Positions 48,043 to 57,787 of a DNA stretch of 64,000 nt are shown here, one piece after another. This DNA is from Lachnospira multipara LB2003. GTDB taxonomy: Bacteria; Bacillota; Clostridia; Lachnospirales; Lachnospiraceae. Under the pieces are notes generated by a model, which searched no databases, was not told where the DNA came from, and saw only the letters and a program-made list of their open reading frames with translations. The position numbers and the translations under genes were made by a program. The DNA is taken from positions 62,001 through 126,000 of the forward strand of contig NZ_JNKW01000004.1 of NCBI RefSeq assembly GCF_000702205.1, written 5' to 3'. Position 1 is the first letter of the stretch; every line of letters starts with the position of its first letter.

Positions 48043-49212
48043 ATGAATATATTAATATACGAACACAATCACTTTGGAATAGATGATTTAAAGGAAGTCC
48101 TTACTAAGATGGGACATAGCTTTAAAATAGTCTCAGACTATGACTTGTCAGAAAGAAAGGACTCTAAGTTTGAAAAAGAGTTTTTTAAGCTCTATGAAGA
48201 AGGTAAATATGATTTTGTATTTACTTTTAATTACTATCCAATAATTTCCAACTGCTGCCAGAAAATAAATAAGCCCTATCTATGCCTTATTTATGACAGC
48301 CCACATATAAATACCTATTCCTATACCCTGATTAATTCCTGCAATCATGTATTTACCTTTGATAGCGCCGATTTCTTCTTTTTTAGGGATAGAGGAATAA
48401 ATACAATAAATTACATACCACTACCAGTGAATACATCTAGATTAGAAAGACAAACAAAAGTACCAAATCCCCACTTTGCATCAGATATATCCTTTGTAGG
48501 GGCACTCTATAATGAGAAACACAACTTTTATGAACGACTAGTAGATAGTAAAATAAGCGATTATACCAAGGGATATTTAGAAGGCATTATGGCAGCCCAG
48601 GAGCATATCTATGGAAATTTTCTCTTAGAAAGCCTAATTAATGGCCCCATACTAGATGATATGATGGATAAAATGCCTGCAAATCCTAATGCTGATGGAG
48701 TTGAAACAAGTAGCTACATTTATGCCAATTACTTTTTAAGTAGAAAAATCACAAGTAATGAGCGCATGCATATATTGGAAAAATTAGACAAAAGCCTAGC
48801 AAGTAAATACAAAGTAAATCTATACACCCATACGCCACCCAAAAATCTTAAGCATATAAACTGTTATGGAGCAATCGATTACATCAATGATATGCCTCAG
48901 GTTTTTAAAAATTCAAAAATCAATTTAAACATATCTCTAAAAAGTATAAAGACAGGAATACCACTTCGCTGCATGGATATACTTGGATCTAATGGATTTT
49001 TATTAACTAATTACCAGGAAGATATCCTAAGGCATTTCAGAGATGGTGTAGATTTAGTTATATATGAAGACTACGATGATTTAATTAGAAAGTGCGACTA
49101 CTATCTAGAACATGATAATAAGAGGGAAGAAATTAGCCACAACGGATTTATGAAAGTGTCTAAAAACCACAGCTATGAAAAGGTGTTAAATACCATGTTT
49201 AATAGCCTATAA
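48043..49212 (+). CDS. CgeB-like glycosyltransferase, second copy
   Basis: 389 residues, MNILIYEHNHFGIDDLK. Same two-domain plan as the preceding gene: YDFVFTFNYYPIISNCC and LIYDSPHINTYS in the N-terminal half, KINLNISLKSIKTGIPLRCMDILGSNG and DLVIYEDYDDLIRKC in the C-terminal half. It is 20 bases downstream of its homologue and ends exactly where the convergent gene's stop codon begins (zero-base spacing). Confidence 0.8.
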   Translation: MNILIYEHNHFGIDDLKEVLTKMGHSFKIVSDYDLSERKDSKFEKEFFKLYEEGKYDFVFTFNYYPIISNCCQKINKPYLCLIYDSPHINTYSYTLINSCNHVFTFDSADFFFFRDRGINTINYIPLPVNTSRLERQTKVPNPHFASDISFVGALYNEKHNFYERLVDSKISDYTKGYLEGIMAAQEHIYGNFLLESLINGPILDDMMDKMPANPNADGVETSSYIYANYFLSRKITSNERMHILEKLDKSLASKYKVNLYTHTPPKNLKHINCYGAIDYINDMPQVFKNSKINLNISLKSIKTGIPLRCMDILGSNGFLLTNYQEDILRHFRDGVDLVIYEDYDDLIRKCDYYLEHDNKREEISHNGFMKVSKNHSYEKVLNTMFNSL

Positions 49213-50346
49213 TTAAAAGCTAAACATGTGATTAACTCTATCCTCATAACTAAAGGCTTTTTTTATAATATCCATACCCTCATTAATAATTTCATTTCTA
49301 ACAGTGTCGTTGTTAACAAGAAATATAACCTTGTCCATTAATTCTTCAATAGAATCAAAAGTAACAATACTCTCATTAGGAGTAAAGTACTCAAAAATCT
49401 CTGGCTGTGGATTAGAACACACAAGACCACCGCAGCCAATAATATCAAGGACTCTAAGGGGAATTCCACTTTCAATTCCACTAAAGCTAATATTTAAATT
49501 TACCTTGGAATTTCTATAAATATCTGGCGTCTTATCATAACTAATTTCGCCACCCATAAAGGTATTATCAAGTCCCTCAACTTTGTCCTTAGAATAAATA
49601 GCAGTCCCCACCTTATTTTCAAGAAGCAAAAAAGCCTTCATTCTCTCACGCCTAGTAACTTCCCTACTAAAGCAAAGCGCAATATCACTTTTACTTAATT
49701 TAGTAAAATCCCCAATGTCCGTTTTTTTCATAAGGCAAGTATTAATATCTTCTACAATATCATCAGCTAAACAACTTTCAATAATATTGCCCCCTTGAAG
49801 CTTACGCTGAAACTCCACCAAGCCATCAATATAGCCCTTTAGATACTTATTTACAGAGGAGAGTAAATTTAAAGAATCAGATTCATACATGGAAGCCACC
49901 ATGGAAAAATCATGAATATAACATGGACTATTATTAGCAACAGGCCTTATACTTGTGGCAAGGGGAAGATGATAGCTATTTTTATAGCCTTTCTTATGAA
50001 GTTTCTCAACATAATTTCTATCATAGAAAAATGCCTTATTAAAGTCATAAGAAAGTCCTGCCAATTCACTTAAATCAAAAGGCATTGTAAGGTTCCAGCT
50101 AATATAAATAAGCTTTCCACCTGCTAAATCAACTGCCTTAGAAATAATAGGCTTAAAATCAACGGAGAAGACATGGCTATAACCACCATTCTTAATTTCT
50201 TTTACTAAGCTTACAAGCTCTTCTTCACAAGATTCTATTGGGTTTACTTTTCCATTATAATTTTTCACATCAAAGCCTAATTTATCAAAACATTTGCTAA
50301 GCTCATCTTCAATTATAGAATTACACCTATAAAATAAAATCTTCAT
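49213..50346 (-). CDS. CgeB-like glycosyltransferase, third copy
   Basis: 377 residues from the ATG at 50346 (MKILFYRCNSIIEDEL); an ATG four codons upstream exists, but the homologues begin with the same MKxLxYR sequence and GGGGGA lies before 50346. YSHVFSVDFKPIISKA, KVNLNISFSGIESGIPLRVLDIIGCGGLVCSN and ESIVTFDSIEELMDKV follow the family plan. Last gene of the Maf-neuBCA operon, 20 bases after the 644-residue transferase. Confidence 0.8.
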   Translation of the reverse strand: MKILFYRCNSIIEDELSKCFDKLGFDVKNYNGKVNPIESCEEELVSLVKEIKNGGYSHVFSVDFKPIISKAVDLAGGKLIYISWNLTMPFDLSELAGLSYDFNKAFFYDRNYVEKLHKKGYKNSYHLPLATSIRPVANNSPCYIHDFSMVASMYESDSLNLLSSVNKYLKGYIDGLVEFQRKLQGGNIIESCLADDIVEDINTCLMKKTDIGDFTKLSKSDIALCFSREVTRRERMKAFLLLENKVGTAIYSKDKVEGLDNTFMGGEISYDKTPDIYRNSKVNLNISFSGIESGIPLRVLDIIGCGGLVCSNPQPEIFEYFTPNESIVTFDSIEELMDKVIFLVNNDTVRNEIINEGMDIIKKAFSYEDRVNHMFSF

Positions 50347-50366
50347 CCTATCCCCCATACCTATAA

Positions 50367-52301
50367 TTAATCATCAAGGCCTAATATCTCATTTATAATA
50401 TTATCTAAGTCTTCTACTCTTCTCTCCCAGGAATGATTCTTACTAACCTTCTTATAAGCATTAGCAATAATTCTTTCCCTTTCATTATCATTATTAAGAT
50501 AGAACCTAACTTTATCTGGCAATTCATCAATATTTTTTAGATTAAAAAGTACCAGCTCCTCACCATCAATAAAGTTTTCATGTAAAGCCTTAGAATCATC
50601 CGAGATACATAAACTCATATTAAACATAGAATTTAGTACCCTCTCAGTTATGCAATCCTTATGCCAAGAAAAAACATTAAGAGAAATCTTACTCTTAGCC
50701 ATTTCAAGAAGTCCCTCTTCATAGTTTACTTCCCCATGAATCTTTAGATTCTCATATTTTGCAAATATCTTATTTTTCCAACTATTGCCATAGACATGAA
50801 GCTCTATATTACTATCAAGCAAAGCCTTAATAACCTTCTCTCTATAAAGAGCAGTTACAATCCTTGCTACCATCCACAAATGATTCATAGTTACTAAAGT
50901 AAGCTTTCTGTCATTATATAGATCATGTAAATATTCATCTTCTCTAAAGACCAAGTCAATGGTTTCCTTATAGGCCACTTCAAAGGTCTTAGCTGGGTCC
51001 TTTTTTAGAAGCTGCAGCATTTTATTAGCAATATAGCGTTCCTCTCCCTTTAGATTATAAAGGTCTCTAATATAATCTCTATAATCCGTAAAAGAGCCCA
51101 TAAAAATTAAATCATATGTCTTATTTTTCCAATCAAGACTAAGACCAGAAACTCTACTACCTCCTGGCCACCAAGAATAACCTTCCTTAACAGAAGTAAA
51201 ATTAGTCTTAGCAAATTTAGCATAGTCCATATCCGGTGATAGACAGTAATAATCATTTACAGGGAACATTAAAAAATAGCTAATATAAAGTGGATGGTCA
51301 AAAATATCCATAAACTTAGGGCAATCTATGGCATTAATATTTACTTCATCTGAGTTAATGTCTGCAAAAATATCAGACTGAAAACCAAGAATTGCCCTTA
51401 TATGCATATTTTTTGCATCTTCAATCCATTGTTTATTCTTATTCTTAATTAAGATTACACCCCTGCCCACATTAAGAGCAGCCTTATAAAATCTACTAGC
51501 AAATTCTTCTATAACATCAAGGCATAAATTATCCTCATCCATAATAACCACAATAGGATCCTTTATCCCCATCTGCTTAAGTAATTTCTCATCATTATCA
51601 ACAAAAGCACTAAAGCTTTTGTTAAGAAGTTCCTTTTGATCAAAGAGCTTAGCCCAATCTTCCGTTCTCTTAACAGCAGAAGTTAAAAGTTTTATCTGCT
51701 CTAATTTTTTTCTGTATCTCGCTAGAACATATGCATAAGTTACAAAATCTTCCCTATAAACAGGCTTAATTTCAAAATTAGCAAACTTAACAAAATAATC
51801 TAAGCTATCAAGAAATGGGCTATATTCTTCAAGTCTTAATAAAAGCTCATAATCCTCTGCACTTTCAAGCAAGTCATTAAATCCACCAACCTGTTTTATA
51901 GCATTAACACTTACACAAAGCCCTGATAATCTTGAATTGTTGAGCATCATAATTCTTTCAAAGGAATATTTATAGCTAAAAGCTCTATCAATATCTTTAG
52001 GATCATCGCTGTTTGCAATGGCTCCAATCCAGATTTGATCATAGAAATTTTTAAGGAATTCCTCATCCTTTACAAAAATCACATATTTAGTTTGAACATA
52101 TTTAATGGCAGCATTTTTAGCCATGGAATAATTTTCTATTGTTTCATCATCCCACACACATTCAATACATATATTAAGTTTTGTCATTTCCCTTTGTAAG
52201 CCAAAGGCACTATCCTTAACACCCTCAAGAATGTTTTTGTCATTTACAATAACAACAAGGGTTAATAAACCTTCCGTCTTATTTAGCTCAATCCAATTCA
52301 T
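50367..52301 (-). CDS. Two-domain glycosyltransferase (GT2-like N-terminus, CgeB-like C-terminus)
   Basis: 644 residues. N-terminal part (about 12-230) looks like a GT-A/GT2 fold: GLLTLVVIVNDKNILEGV, SMAKNAAIKYVQTKYVIFVKDEE and VKQVGGFND-like sequence (AIKQVGGFNDLLESAEDYELLLRLEE). C-terminal part (about 540-635) is CgeB-like: SKISLNVFSWHKDCITERVLNSMF, ALHENFIDGEELVLFNLKNIDELPDKV and SKNHSWERRVEDL. Four bases before it ends neuA. It may add two sugars or one with an extra binding domain. Confidence 0.75.
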   Translation of the reverse strand: MNWIELNKTEGLLTLVVIVNDKNILEGVKDSAFGLQREMTKLNICIECVWDDETIENYSMAKNAAIKYVQTKYVIFVKDEEFLKNFYDQIWIGAIANSDDPKDIDRAFSYKYSFERIMMLNNSRLSGLCVSVNAIKQVGGFNDLLESAEDYELLLRLEEYSPFLDSLDYFVKFANFEIKPVYREDFVTYAYVLARYRKKLEQIKLLTSAVKRTEDWAKLFDQKELLNKSFSAFVDNDEKLLKQMGIKDPIVVIMDEDNLCLDVIEEFASRFYKAALNVGRGVILIKNKNKQWIEDAKNMHIRAILGFQSDIFADINSDEVNINAIDCPKFMDIFDHPLYISYFLMFPVNDYYCLSPDMDYAKFAKTNFTSVKEGYSWWPGGSRVSGLSLDWKNKTYDLIFMGSFTDYRDYIRDLYNLKGEERYIANKMLQLLKKDPAKTFEVAYKETIDLVFREDEYLHDLYNDRKLTLVTMNHLWMVARIVTALYREKVIKALLDSNIELHVYGNSWKNKIFAKYENLKIHGEVNYEEGLLEMAKSKISLNVFSWHKDCITERVLNSMFNMSLCISDDSKALHENFIDGEELVLFNLKNIDELPDKVRFYLNNDNERERIIANAYKKVSKNHSWERRVEDLDNIINEILGLDD

Positions 52302-52305
52302 TTAA

Positions 52306-53007
52306 CTATTTCCTTCCTAATAGGCCTAGATAATAATTAACTTCCGCAATATCCTTATATTCATCAATATCTGCTGAATGTGTTTTATCCATAATGTAAC
52401 CAATTTCGTTATCATTAAGACTTGTATCCTTGTTTAAATCATCAACTCTATTAATATAAATAGCGCCATTAACCTTGTAATAGGTTGGTAAATCTTGTCT
52501 TCTTATTGTTGAATTGCCTTCTATAATCCTTACTAAAAAACCATTTTCATCAAACTTTCTCATAAGTATAGGAGATTCCTCAGCCTCAGACACAGATACA
52601 AGTCCTTTTTCTTCATTCTTAACAAATGTATCTAGGGCTCCTGCTATATCTGATGCTGTTCTTAGTGGAGAAGTTGCCTGTAATAAAACCACATAGTCAA
52701 ACTCTCTCCCCATATTCTTTAGAGCTTCTATGGCATGCAATACCACATCTATGGTCTTAGAAGTATCACTTGCTAGTTCGCTAGGACGCATAAATGGAAC
52801 TTCCGCTCCAGCTCTAATAGCTGCCTTAGTTATAACTTCACTATCCGTTGAAACAACAACACTGTCTATATAATCGCACTCAAGTGCTGAATTAATAGTG
52901 TAGGCAATTAGCGGTTTTCTGTTAATTTTGTAGATATTCTTATTAGGAATACCTTTGCTCCCCCCTCTTGCTGGAATTAATGCCAAAACCCTTTTACCAT
53001 TAATCAT
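52306..53007 (-). CDS. neuA: Acylneuraminate/legionaminate cytidylyltransferase
   Basis: 233 residues. Activates a nine-carbon acidic sugar with CTP to give the CMP-sugar. The CTP-binding motif LALIPARGGSKGIPNKNI (about 8-25) and VVVSTDSEVI, LLQATSPLR (about 108-116) are family signatures. Length and motifs fit NeuA as well as PtmB/LegF; which sugar (Neu5Ac or legionaminic acid) cannot be decided from sequence alone. Third enzyme of the nonulosonate genes and next to a Maf protein. Confidence 0.9.
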   Translation of the reverse strand: MINGKRVLALIPARGGSKGIPNKNIYKINRKPLIAYTINSALECDYIDSVVVSTDSEVITKAAIRAGAEVPFMRPSELASDTSKTIDVVLHAIEALKNMGREFDYVVLLQATSPLRTASDIAGALDTFVKNEEKGLVSVSEAEESPILMRKFDENGFLVRIIEGNSTIRRQDLPTYYKVNGAIYINRVDDLNKDTSLNDNEIGYIMDKTHSADIDEYKDIAEVNYYLGLLGRK

Positions 53008-53029
53008 AGCTACACCACCTTATCTATTT

Positions 53030-54178
53030 TTAATCATCTAAATCCACAAATTTCTTTTGTATATCATATTTCCATATATCTTCCCTGTTTATTATTTCCA
53101 TAAATTTATCTGTAGAATTACCCGTACCAAAATCGTTTCTAGTGATCCTATAATCATCTACATTATTAATACAAGTCAGTATATCTTTTTTTCTTTCGTT
53201 AGCATGTTGAATATTAGAATTTTCTAGTTTATATCTTCCCTGCTGCCTTGTGCCTAAATCAATTGCAGGAACACCATAAACAGAAGTTTCTCTAATACCA
53301 GCGGAAGAATTACCTATTACAAAATCCGCAGATTTCATTAAAGTTAAAAAATACTCAAATCTAATAGATGGAAAAAGCCTAAACCTTACATTATCCTCAA
53401 GCCTTTGATATTCATTTAGAATAATCTCAGAGCCATAATCATTATTTGGAAAAATCACTATATAATTCCTATTAGATTCTATTAATGCATCAACAAGATT
53501 CTTTACCTTATTACCTATTTTCTTATATTCTGTGGTAACGGGATGATACATGCATATTCCGTAATTTTCAAAATTAATGTCATATCTAATTTTTGCAAGG
53601 CCAATACTTGGTAACTTATTAGAAAGCATAATATCAATATCAGGTGAACCCATTATAAAAATTCGTTTTTCCTCTTCCCCCAACTGTAGCAGGCGATTCT
53701 TTGCCTCTACGTTACTAACAAGGTGAATATGGGCAAATTTAGAAATAGCGTGTCTAATAGATTCATCAATTGTACCTGAAAGTTCTCCACCCTCAATATG
53801 CGCCACTTTTATATTTTTTAATGCACCAACAATAGCACCAGCAAGGGCATCATTTCTATCTCCATGTACAACTATTAAATCCGGGTTAACATGATCGATA
53901 TATTTTGTAAAATGGCAAATAACGCTACCTAAATCAAAGCTCATATCTCCTGTATTTCCCTGAGAAAAATCCACATATACGTTAGAATATCCATCCTTTA
54001 AAACCTCCCTATATGTACAACCAAGATGCTTTACAAGATGCATACCAGACACATAAACATAAGCTATAAAACTTGAGCTTTTCTCAACTTGTCCAATTAA
54101 TGATTTAATTTTTCCATAATCAGCTCTTGTACCTGTAACAAACACAATTTTTTTGATTTTCTTTCTTGTATCCCCCAT
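53030..54178 (-). CDS. neuC: UDP-sugar 2-epimerase, hydrolyzing (NeuC/LegG type)
   Basis: 382 residues. Converts UDP-GlcNAc or UDP-diNAcBac to the free ManNAc-type sugar. GTRADYGKIKSLIG (about 15-28), VHGDRNDALAGAIVG (about 101-115), HIEGGELSGTIDESIRHAISKFAHIHL (about 124-150) and NSSAGIRETSVYGVPAIDLG are typical of the hydrolyzing family rather than the non-hydrolyzing WecB. Placed between neuB and neuA, 19 and 22 bases apart. Confidence 0.88.
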   Translation of the reverse strand: MGDTRKKIKKIVFVTGTRADYGKIKSLIGQVEKSSSFIAYVYVSGMHLVKHLGCTYREVLKDGYSNVYVDFSQGNTGDMSFDLGSVICHFTKYIDHVNPDLIVVHGDRNDALAGAIVGALKNIKVAHIEGGELSGTIDESIRHAISKFAHIHLVSNVEAKNRLLQLGEEEKRIFIMGSPDIDIMLSNKLPSIGLAKIRYDINFENYGICMYHPVTTEYKKIGNKVKNLVDALIESNRNYIVIFPNNDYGSEIILNEYQRLEDNVRFRLFPSIRFEYFLTLMKSADFVIGNSSAGIRETSVYGVPAIDLGTRQQGRYKLENSNIQHANERKKDILTCINNVDDYRITRNDFGTGNSTDKFMEIINREDIWKYDIQKKFVDLDD

Positions 54179-54196
54179 ACGGCCTCCATCACTTAG

Positions 54197-55264
54197 TTAC
54201 TCTAAGATGTCATCATAACTAATATGAGTATCTACTTTTAAATCCTTACTTGCCCTTTTCCCAAGTAAAGACTCATATTCAATCGCCTTTATTGCCCCAA
54301 TTCCAGGTCTTTTAACCCATAGATTATCCTTTGTAAATATTTCACCTTTTTTAATGTCCTTAATGGTAACCACCGTAGCAAAAGCAAAATCAATAGTTAC
54401 CTGTTCTTCCTTACATGCCTCCTTCTTGCCCCCAAGCATTAAAGGAATTTCATAGGATGCATTAATTAAATCCTTTAATTCAGCCTCATCCATAGAACAC
54501 ACAATATCAGGACCAGTTCGGCTCTTAACATCTGTGTAATGCCTTTCAATTAGCTTAGCTCCAAGAGTCATTGCAGCAATACTTGAGTTATTATTAAGAG
54601 TGTGGTCAGAAAGGCCAATTGGCACACCCTTAAAATGCTCCATCATTTCCTCCATAGCCCCAAGCCTTACAAGTCTAGGGTCTGTTGGATAAAGATTGGT
54701 TGTATGCATAAGGGCATAGCTTACCCCTCTTTTTTCCATAATATTTACAGCTATATCAATAGCCTTAATATCATTCATTCCAGTGGATACAATCATTGGT
54801 TTACCATACTCTGCTATTTCCTCAATTAAGGGATAGTTATTTAATTCACCAGAACCAATCTTAAATGCACTAACGCCAAATTTTTTTAGACGTCTTGCTG
54901 CTGCCCTTGAAAAAGGTGTAGATAAAAAAACCATACCTAGCTCTTCTGTATAACGCTTTAGTTCTAATTCCTCTTCTTCATTTAGAGCGCACCTTTTCAT
55001 AATGTCATAAATGGACACATCAGCATTCCCAGGGACAACCGATTTTGCTAAATGGCTCATTTCATCATCCACCACATGGGTTTGATGCTTAATTATCTTA
55101 GCCCCTGCCCTACTTGCTGAAAGTACCATTTCACATGCAACAGATAAACTGCCTTCGTGATTAATTCCGATTTCTGGAATTATTAGAGGATTATTATTCC
55201 CACCAATCTTAATATTTTCAATCCTAAATTCCTTCGTTTCTGTATGTATCAAAGAATATTTCAC
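54197..55264 (-). CDS. neuB: N-acetylneuraminate/legionaminate synthase
   Basis: 355 residues. Condenses a ManNAc-type sugar with phosphoenolpyruvate. IIPEIGINHEGSL (about 28-40), KHQTHVVDDEM, SAFKIGSGELNNYPLIE (about 132-148), STGMND and GLSDHT are NeuB motifs; an SAF domain occupies about 290-350. The first start codon is a GTG at 55264 overlapping the Maf gene by 41 bases; a TTG at 55252 with better spacing to GGTG is possible. Confidence 0.9.
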   Translation of the reverse strand: MKYSLIHTETKEFRIENIKIGGNNNPLIIPEIGINHEGSLSVACEMVLSASRAGAKIIKHQTHVVDDEMSHLAKSVVPGNADVSIYDIMKRCALNEEEELELKRYTEELGMVFLSTPFSRAAARRLKKFGVSAFKIGSGELNNYPLIEEIAEYGKPMIVSTGMNDIKAIDIAVNIMEKRGVSYALMHTTNLYPTDPRLVRLGAMEEMMEHFKGVPIGLSDHTLNNNSSIAAMTLGAKLIERHYTDVKSRTGPDIVCSMDEAELKDLINASYEIPLMLGGKKEACKEEQVTIDFAFATVVTIKDIKKGEIFTKDNLWVKRPGIGAIKAIEYESLLGKRASKDLKVDTHISYDDILE

Positions 55265-57521
55265 CTACCTCTAAGTTAGCAATTCTAAATTCATCTATAA
55301 GCTCATATATAACCTGAAGAAGCTTTATAGGATCTGATTCCGATTCACTTTCATTATTTTTAAATACCTCCATGGCTTTATTTTTTTGCTTTTCCTTAGT
55401 TTTAATATCAACTAATTGGAGATATTCGTTATCTCTAACACTTTCATCATGATCATTAATTCTTTCAAAAAGCGATGATAAATCTATGTTCTTATTCTTA
55501 GAAAGCTTATAGGTAGCAACTTTTATATCTGCAAGAAGCAATTCAAGCTTTTTATTCTCAGAATGACTATATTCCCCATACTCCTTAAATGAGCTAAGTA
55601 TTTCTTGCTGCTCTTTACTAGTATATGTACATTCAGCTTTATCTATATAGTAGCTAAAATCAACATCTTCTAAATCCTGAACAAGTAAACTTTCACTTAA
55701 GGCAGTCCTATTTTCTATTCCCTTTAGCTTTCGTCCACCCTCTGTGCAGTTAATAATCTCAAGATCAGGATATTTTTTATTTAGACCTTCTATCCACTCA
55801 CCATAAGCTAACATATCACTAGAAGTATAAACTTCATTGCCATCAAAGCCTTCACACTTAATTAAATCTAGCGCAACCGGGTCTGCCTCGCCTTCGTTAT
55901 AAATATCACTGGCATGGAATTTCATATCAGTCATTGCTAAATCAAGACCCATCAAAACAATTTTCTTAAAGCCAGCTATCATAGCAAAAAATATTCCTGA
56001 TGTAGCTACTGAACCACCTGTATCAAAGAGATAGTCCTTTTTTTCATACTTAACAAGAAAATGCAGATAAAATTCCATATCATTCACGCAAAAAATCTTA
56101 GATCTATGCTTAGTAACCACATTATATAAAGACTCTGCACCGCAAATCATTGCTATATCATTTATCCTGTCATCATCAAATGTTTCAGGTCTTTTCTTTG
56201 AATCAATTGTAACCATAATATCTGGTACAATTCCATGGTTTAACATTACCCTAACTGCAGTATCAGCTGCAATTATTACGGCCTTACCCTTGACCTTTTT
56301 TAATACATCTACATTTTTATCAAGAGAAGGTCCAGCACCAACAATAAATACAGTTCTATCCTTTATAGGCTCTAATGCAGCACAGGCATTTATAACACTT
56401 GATGCCTTTATTAGGGTTGGAAAATTCCTAATAACATTTTCAACGATATTAATTCCCCTTGTAACACTAACGTTATATAGCATACTTGCATGCTTATGTA
56501 GAGCTTCTATTTTTTCCTTTACTTTATAGAATTCATCTTGATAATATCTTAGATAAACCATAGAAAAAACCGTTGTTATAACAGGAGCCCTCTGTGGTGT
56601 TACAAGCATTGTAAAAATCTGATCAAAGGCCTCATCATTAATGCCCTTCACAAATACAAATCCCTTTGTCTTATTCTCTTGTTTTGGCAAATTAAAAATA
56701 TGAAGTGCCTTAAAAAAAAGTTCTACATCCGGCTCAATACAAAGAATTTCGTTATCATCATTGGTATTTTTAAAAAACTCATTATATATATTTCCATTTC
56801 CAAGCCCCCAGAGAATAAAAGCAGCATCAAACTGATACTTGGTATTCTTAAAAACGCTTTCTGCTTCTCTTTTGGTATCATATCCACTAGCATGATAATA
56901 ATTACTGCCATTATCAACAATTCTTACTATTTTTTCCCCTGTAAAATTTCTTTCAATATAGTATTTTCTATTATCATAAAAATTGCAGTCTTCAAGCAGT
57001 CTTTCATCAACTTGTAACTTTAATGCGTAATCCCTAAAAGAACTATCAATTAATTCGCCATTATATAAATCAATCTTATCAATGTATCTATCTAATATAT
57101 TATCAATATCATCAATATCAGTTGTATCTATTAGCGTTTTGGCACTCTCATCATAAAAAAGCCTAATCATAACGCCGAAAAAAAGAGACCTATAGTGCTT
57201 ATACATCACCCTTAAATTACTCTTAAAGGTATCTATAAGCTCCTCTCTATCTATAGGCATAAGATCAACTAATCTTTTATTTTTTACATCAAAAAAAAGA
57301 TGTATTAAATCTACTCCCTTAGCAATTTCTCCATTTTCTAATGTTGCCTTTATTTCCTGTAATAAAAAAGATAATTCTTTTCCATTTTCACCTGATGCAT
57401 CTTTCACTGTAATTTCACACAAATTGCCAAAAATCTCGTTAATCCTATCAAGAACAACATTATCAACCATTTCATAACAATATAGGTTATCAATGTAGCT
57501 TATAATCTCAGATTCAGTCAT
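55224..57521 (-). CDS. Maf-type motility accessory factor, flagellin glycosyltransferase (DUF115)
   Basis: 765 residues. The central DUF115/MAF_flag10 domain begins at IVGAGPSLDKNVDVLKK (about 392-408) and includes ADTAVRVMLNHGIVPDIMVTID, DTGGSVATSGIFFAMIAGFKKIVLMGLDLAMT and the His of KFHASDIYN. Long helical N-terminal region. Maf proteins transfer pseudaminic, legionaminic or sialic-type acids to flagellin Ser/Thr in the cytoplasm. First gene of an operon running through neuB, neuC, neuA and two transferases, next to the flagellins that are its likely substrates. Confidence 0.88.
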   Translation of the reverse strand: MTESEIISYIDNLYCYEMVDNVVLDRINEIFGNLCEITVKDASGENGKELSFLLQEIKATLENGEIAKGVDLIHLFFDVKNKRLVDLMPIDREELIDTFKSNLRVMYKHYRSLFFGVMIRLFYDESAKTLIDTTDIDDIDNILDRYIDKIDLYNGELIDSSFRDYALKLQVDERLLEDCNFYDNRKYYIERNFTGEKIVRIVDNGSNYYHASGYDTKREAESVFKNTKYQFDAAFILWGLGNGNIYNEFFKNTNDDNEILCIEPDVELFFKALHIFNLPKQENKTKGFVFVKGINDEAFDQIFTMLVTPQRAPVITTVFSMVYLRYYQDEFYKVKEKIEALHKHASMLYNVSVTRGINIVENVIRNFPTLIKASSVINACAALEPIKDRTVFIVGAGPSLDKNVDVLKKVKGKAVIIAADTAVRVMLNHGIVPDIMVTIDSKKRPETFDDDRINDIAMICGAESLYNVVTKHRSKIFCVNDMEFYLHFLVKYEKKDYLFDTGGSVATSGIFFAMIAGFKKIVLMGLDLAMTDMKFHASDIYNEGEADPVALDLIKCEGFDGNEVYTSSDMLAYGEWIEGLNKKYPDLEIINCTEGGRKLKGIENRTALSESLLVQDLEDVDFSYYIDKAECTYTSKEQQEILSSFKEYGEYSHSENKKLELLLADIKVATYKLSKNKNIDLSSLFERINDHDESVRDNEYLQLVDIKTKEKQKNKAMEVFKNNESESESDPIKLLQVIYELIDEFRIANLEVGEIFFDTYRNEGI

Positions 57522-57618
57522 AGGTTCTTACTAATCCCCCTAATATAAATTTTACATTTATTAATCACGACCATAAACAAAGGTTAATGACCACCTTTAC
57601 ACAATTATTACTAAATTA

Positions 57619-57647
57619 ATCATACCACAAGAATAGTTCCTTCGCAA
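57619..57647 (-). promoter_or_regulatory. Sigma-A promoter of the Maf-neuBCA operon
   Basis: TTGCGA (57642-57647), 17 bases, TATGAT (57619-57624) on the minus strand; about 95 bases of leader. No SigD-type site, so glycosylation genes appear to be constitutive compared with the flagellins. Confidence 0.6.
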
Positions 57648-57692
57648 TTACATCAAATTTAAGAAGCAGCCTCTAGTCTTATTAAATGAAAA

Positions 57693-57716
57693 AGAGCTAG
57701 TCTTTCGACTAGCCCT
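57693..57716 (-). terminator. Terminator of flagellin gene 1
   Basis: AGGGCTAGTC / GACTAGCTCT stem with GAAA tetraloop, followed by TTTTCATTT on the minus strand. Confidence 0.88.
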
Positions 57717-57787
57717 TTTCCTGAAGGATTTGAAATTTATAAAGAGATTTATGATACTATCAATTTTATCAAAAATCGTTATTATCT

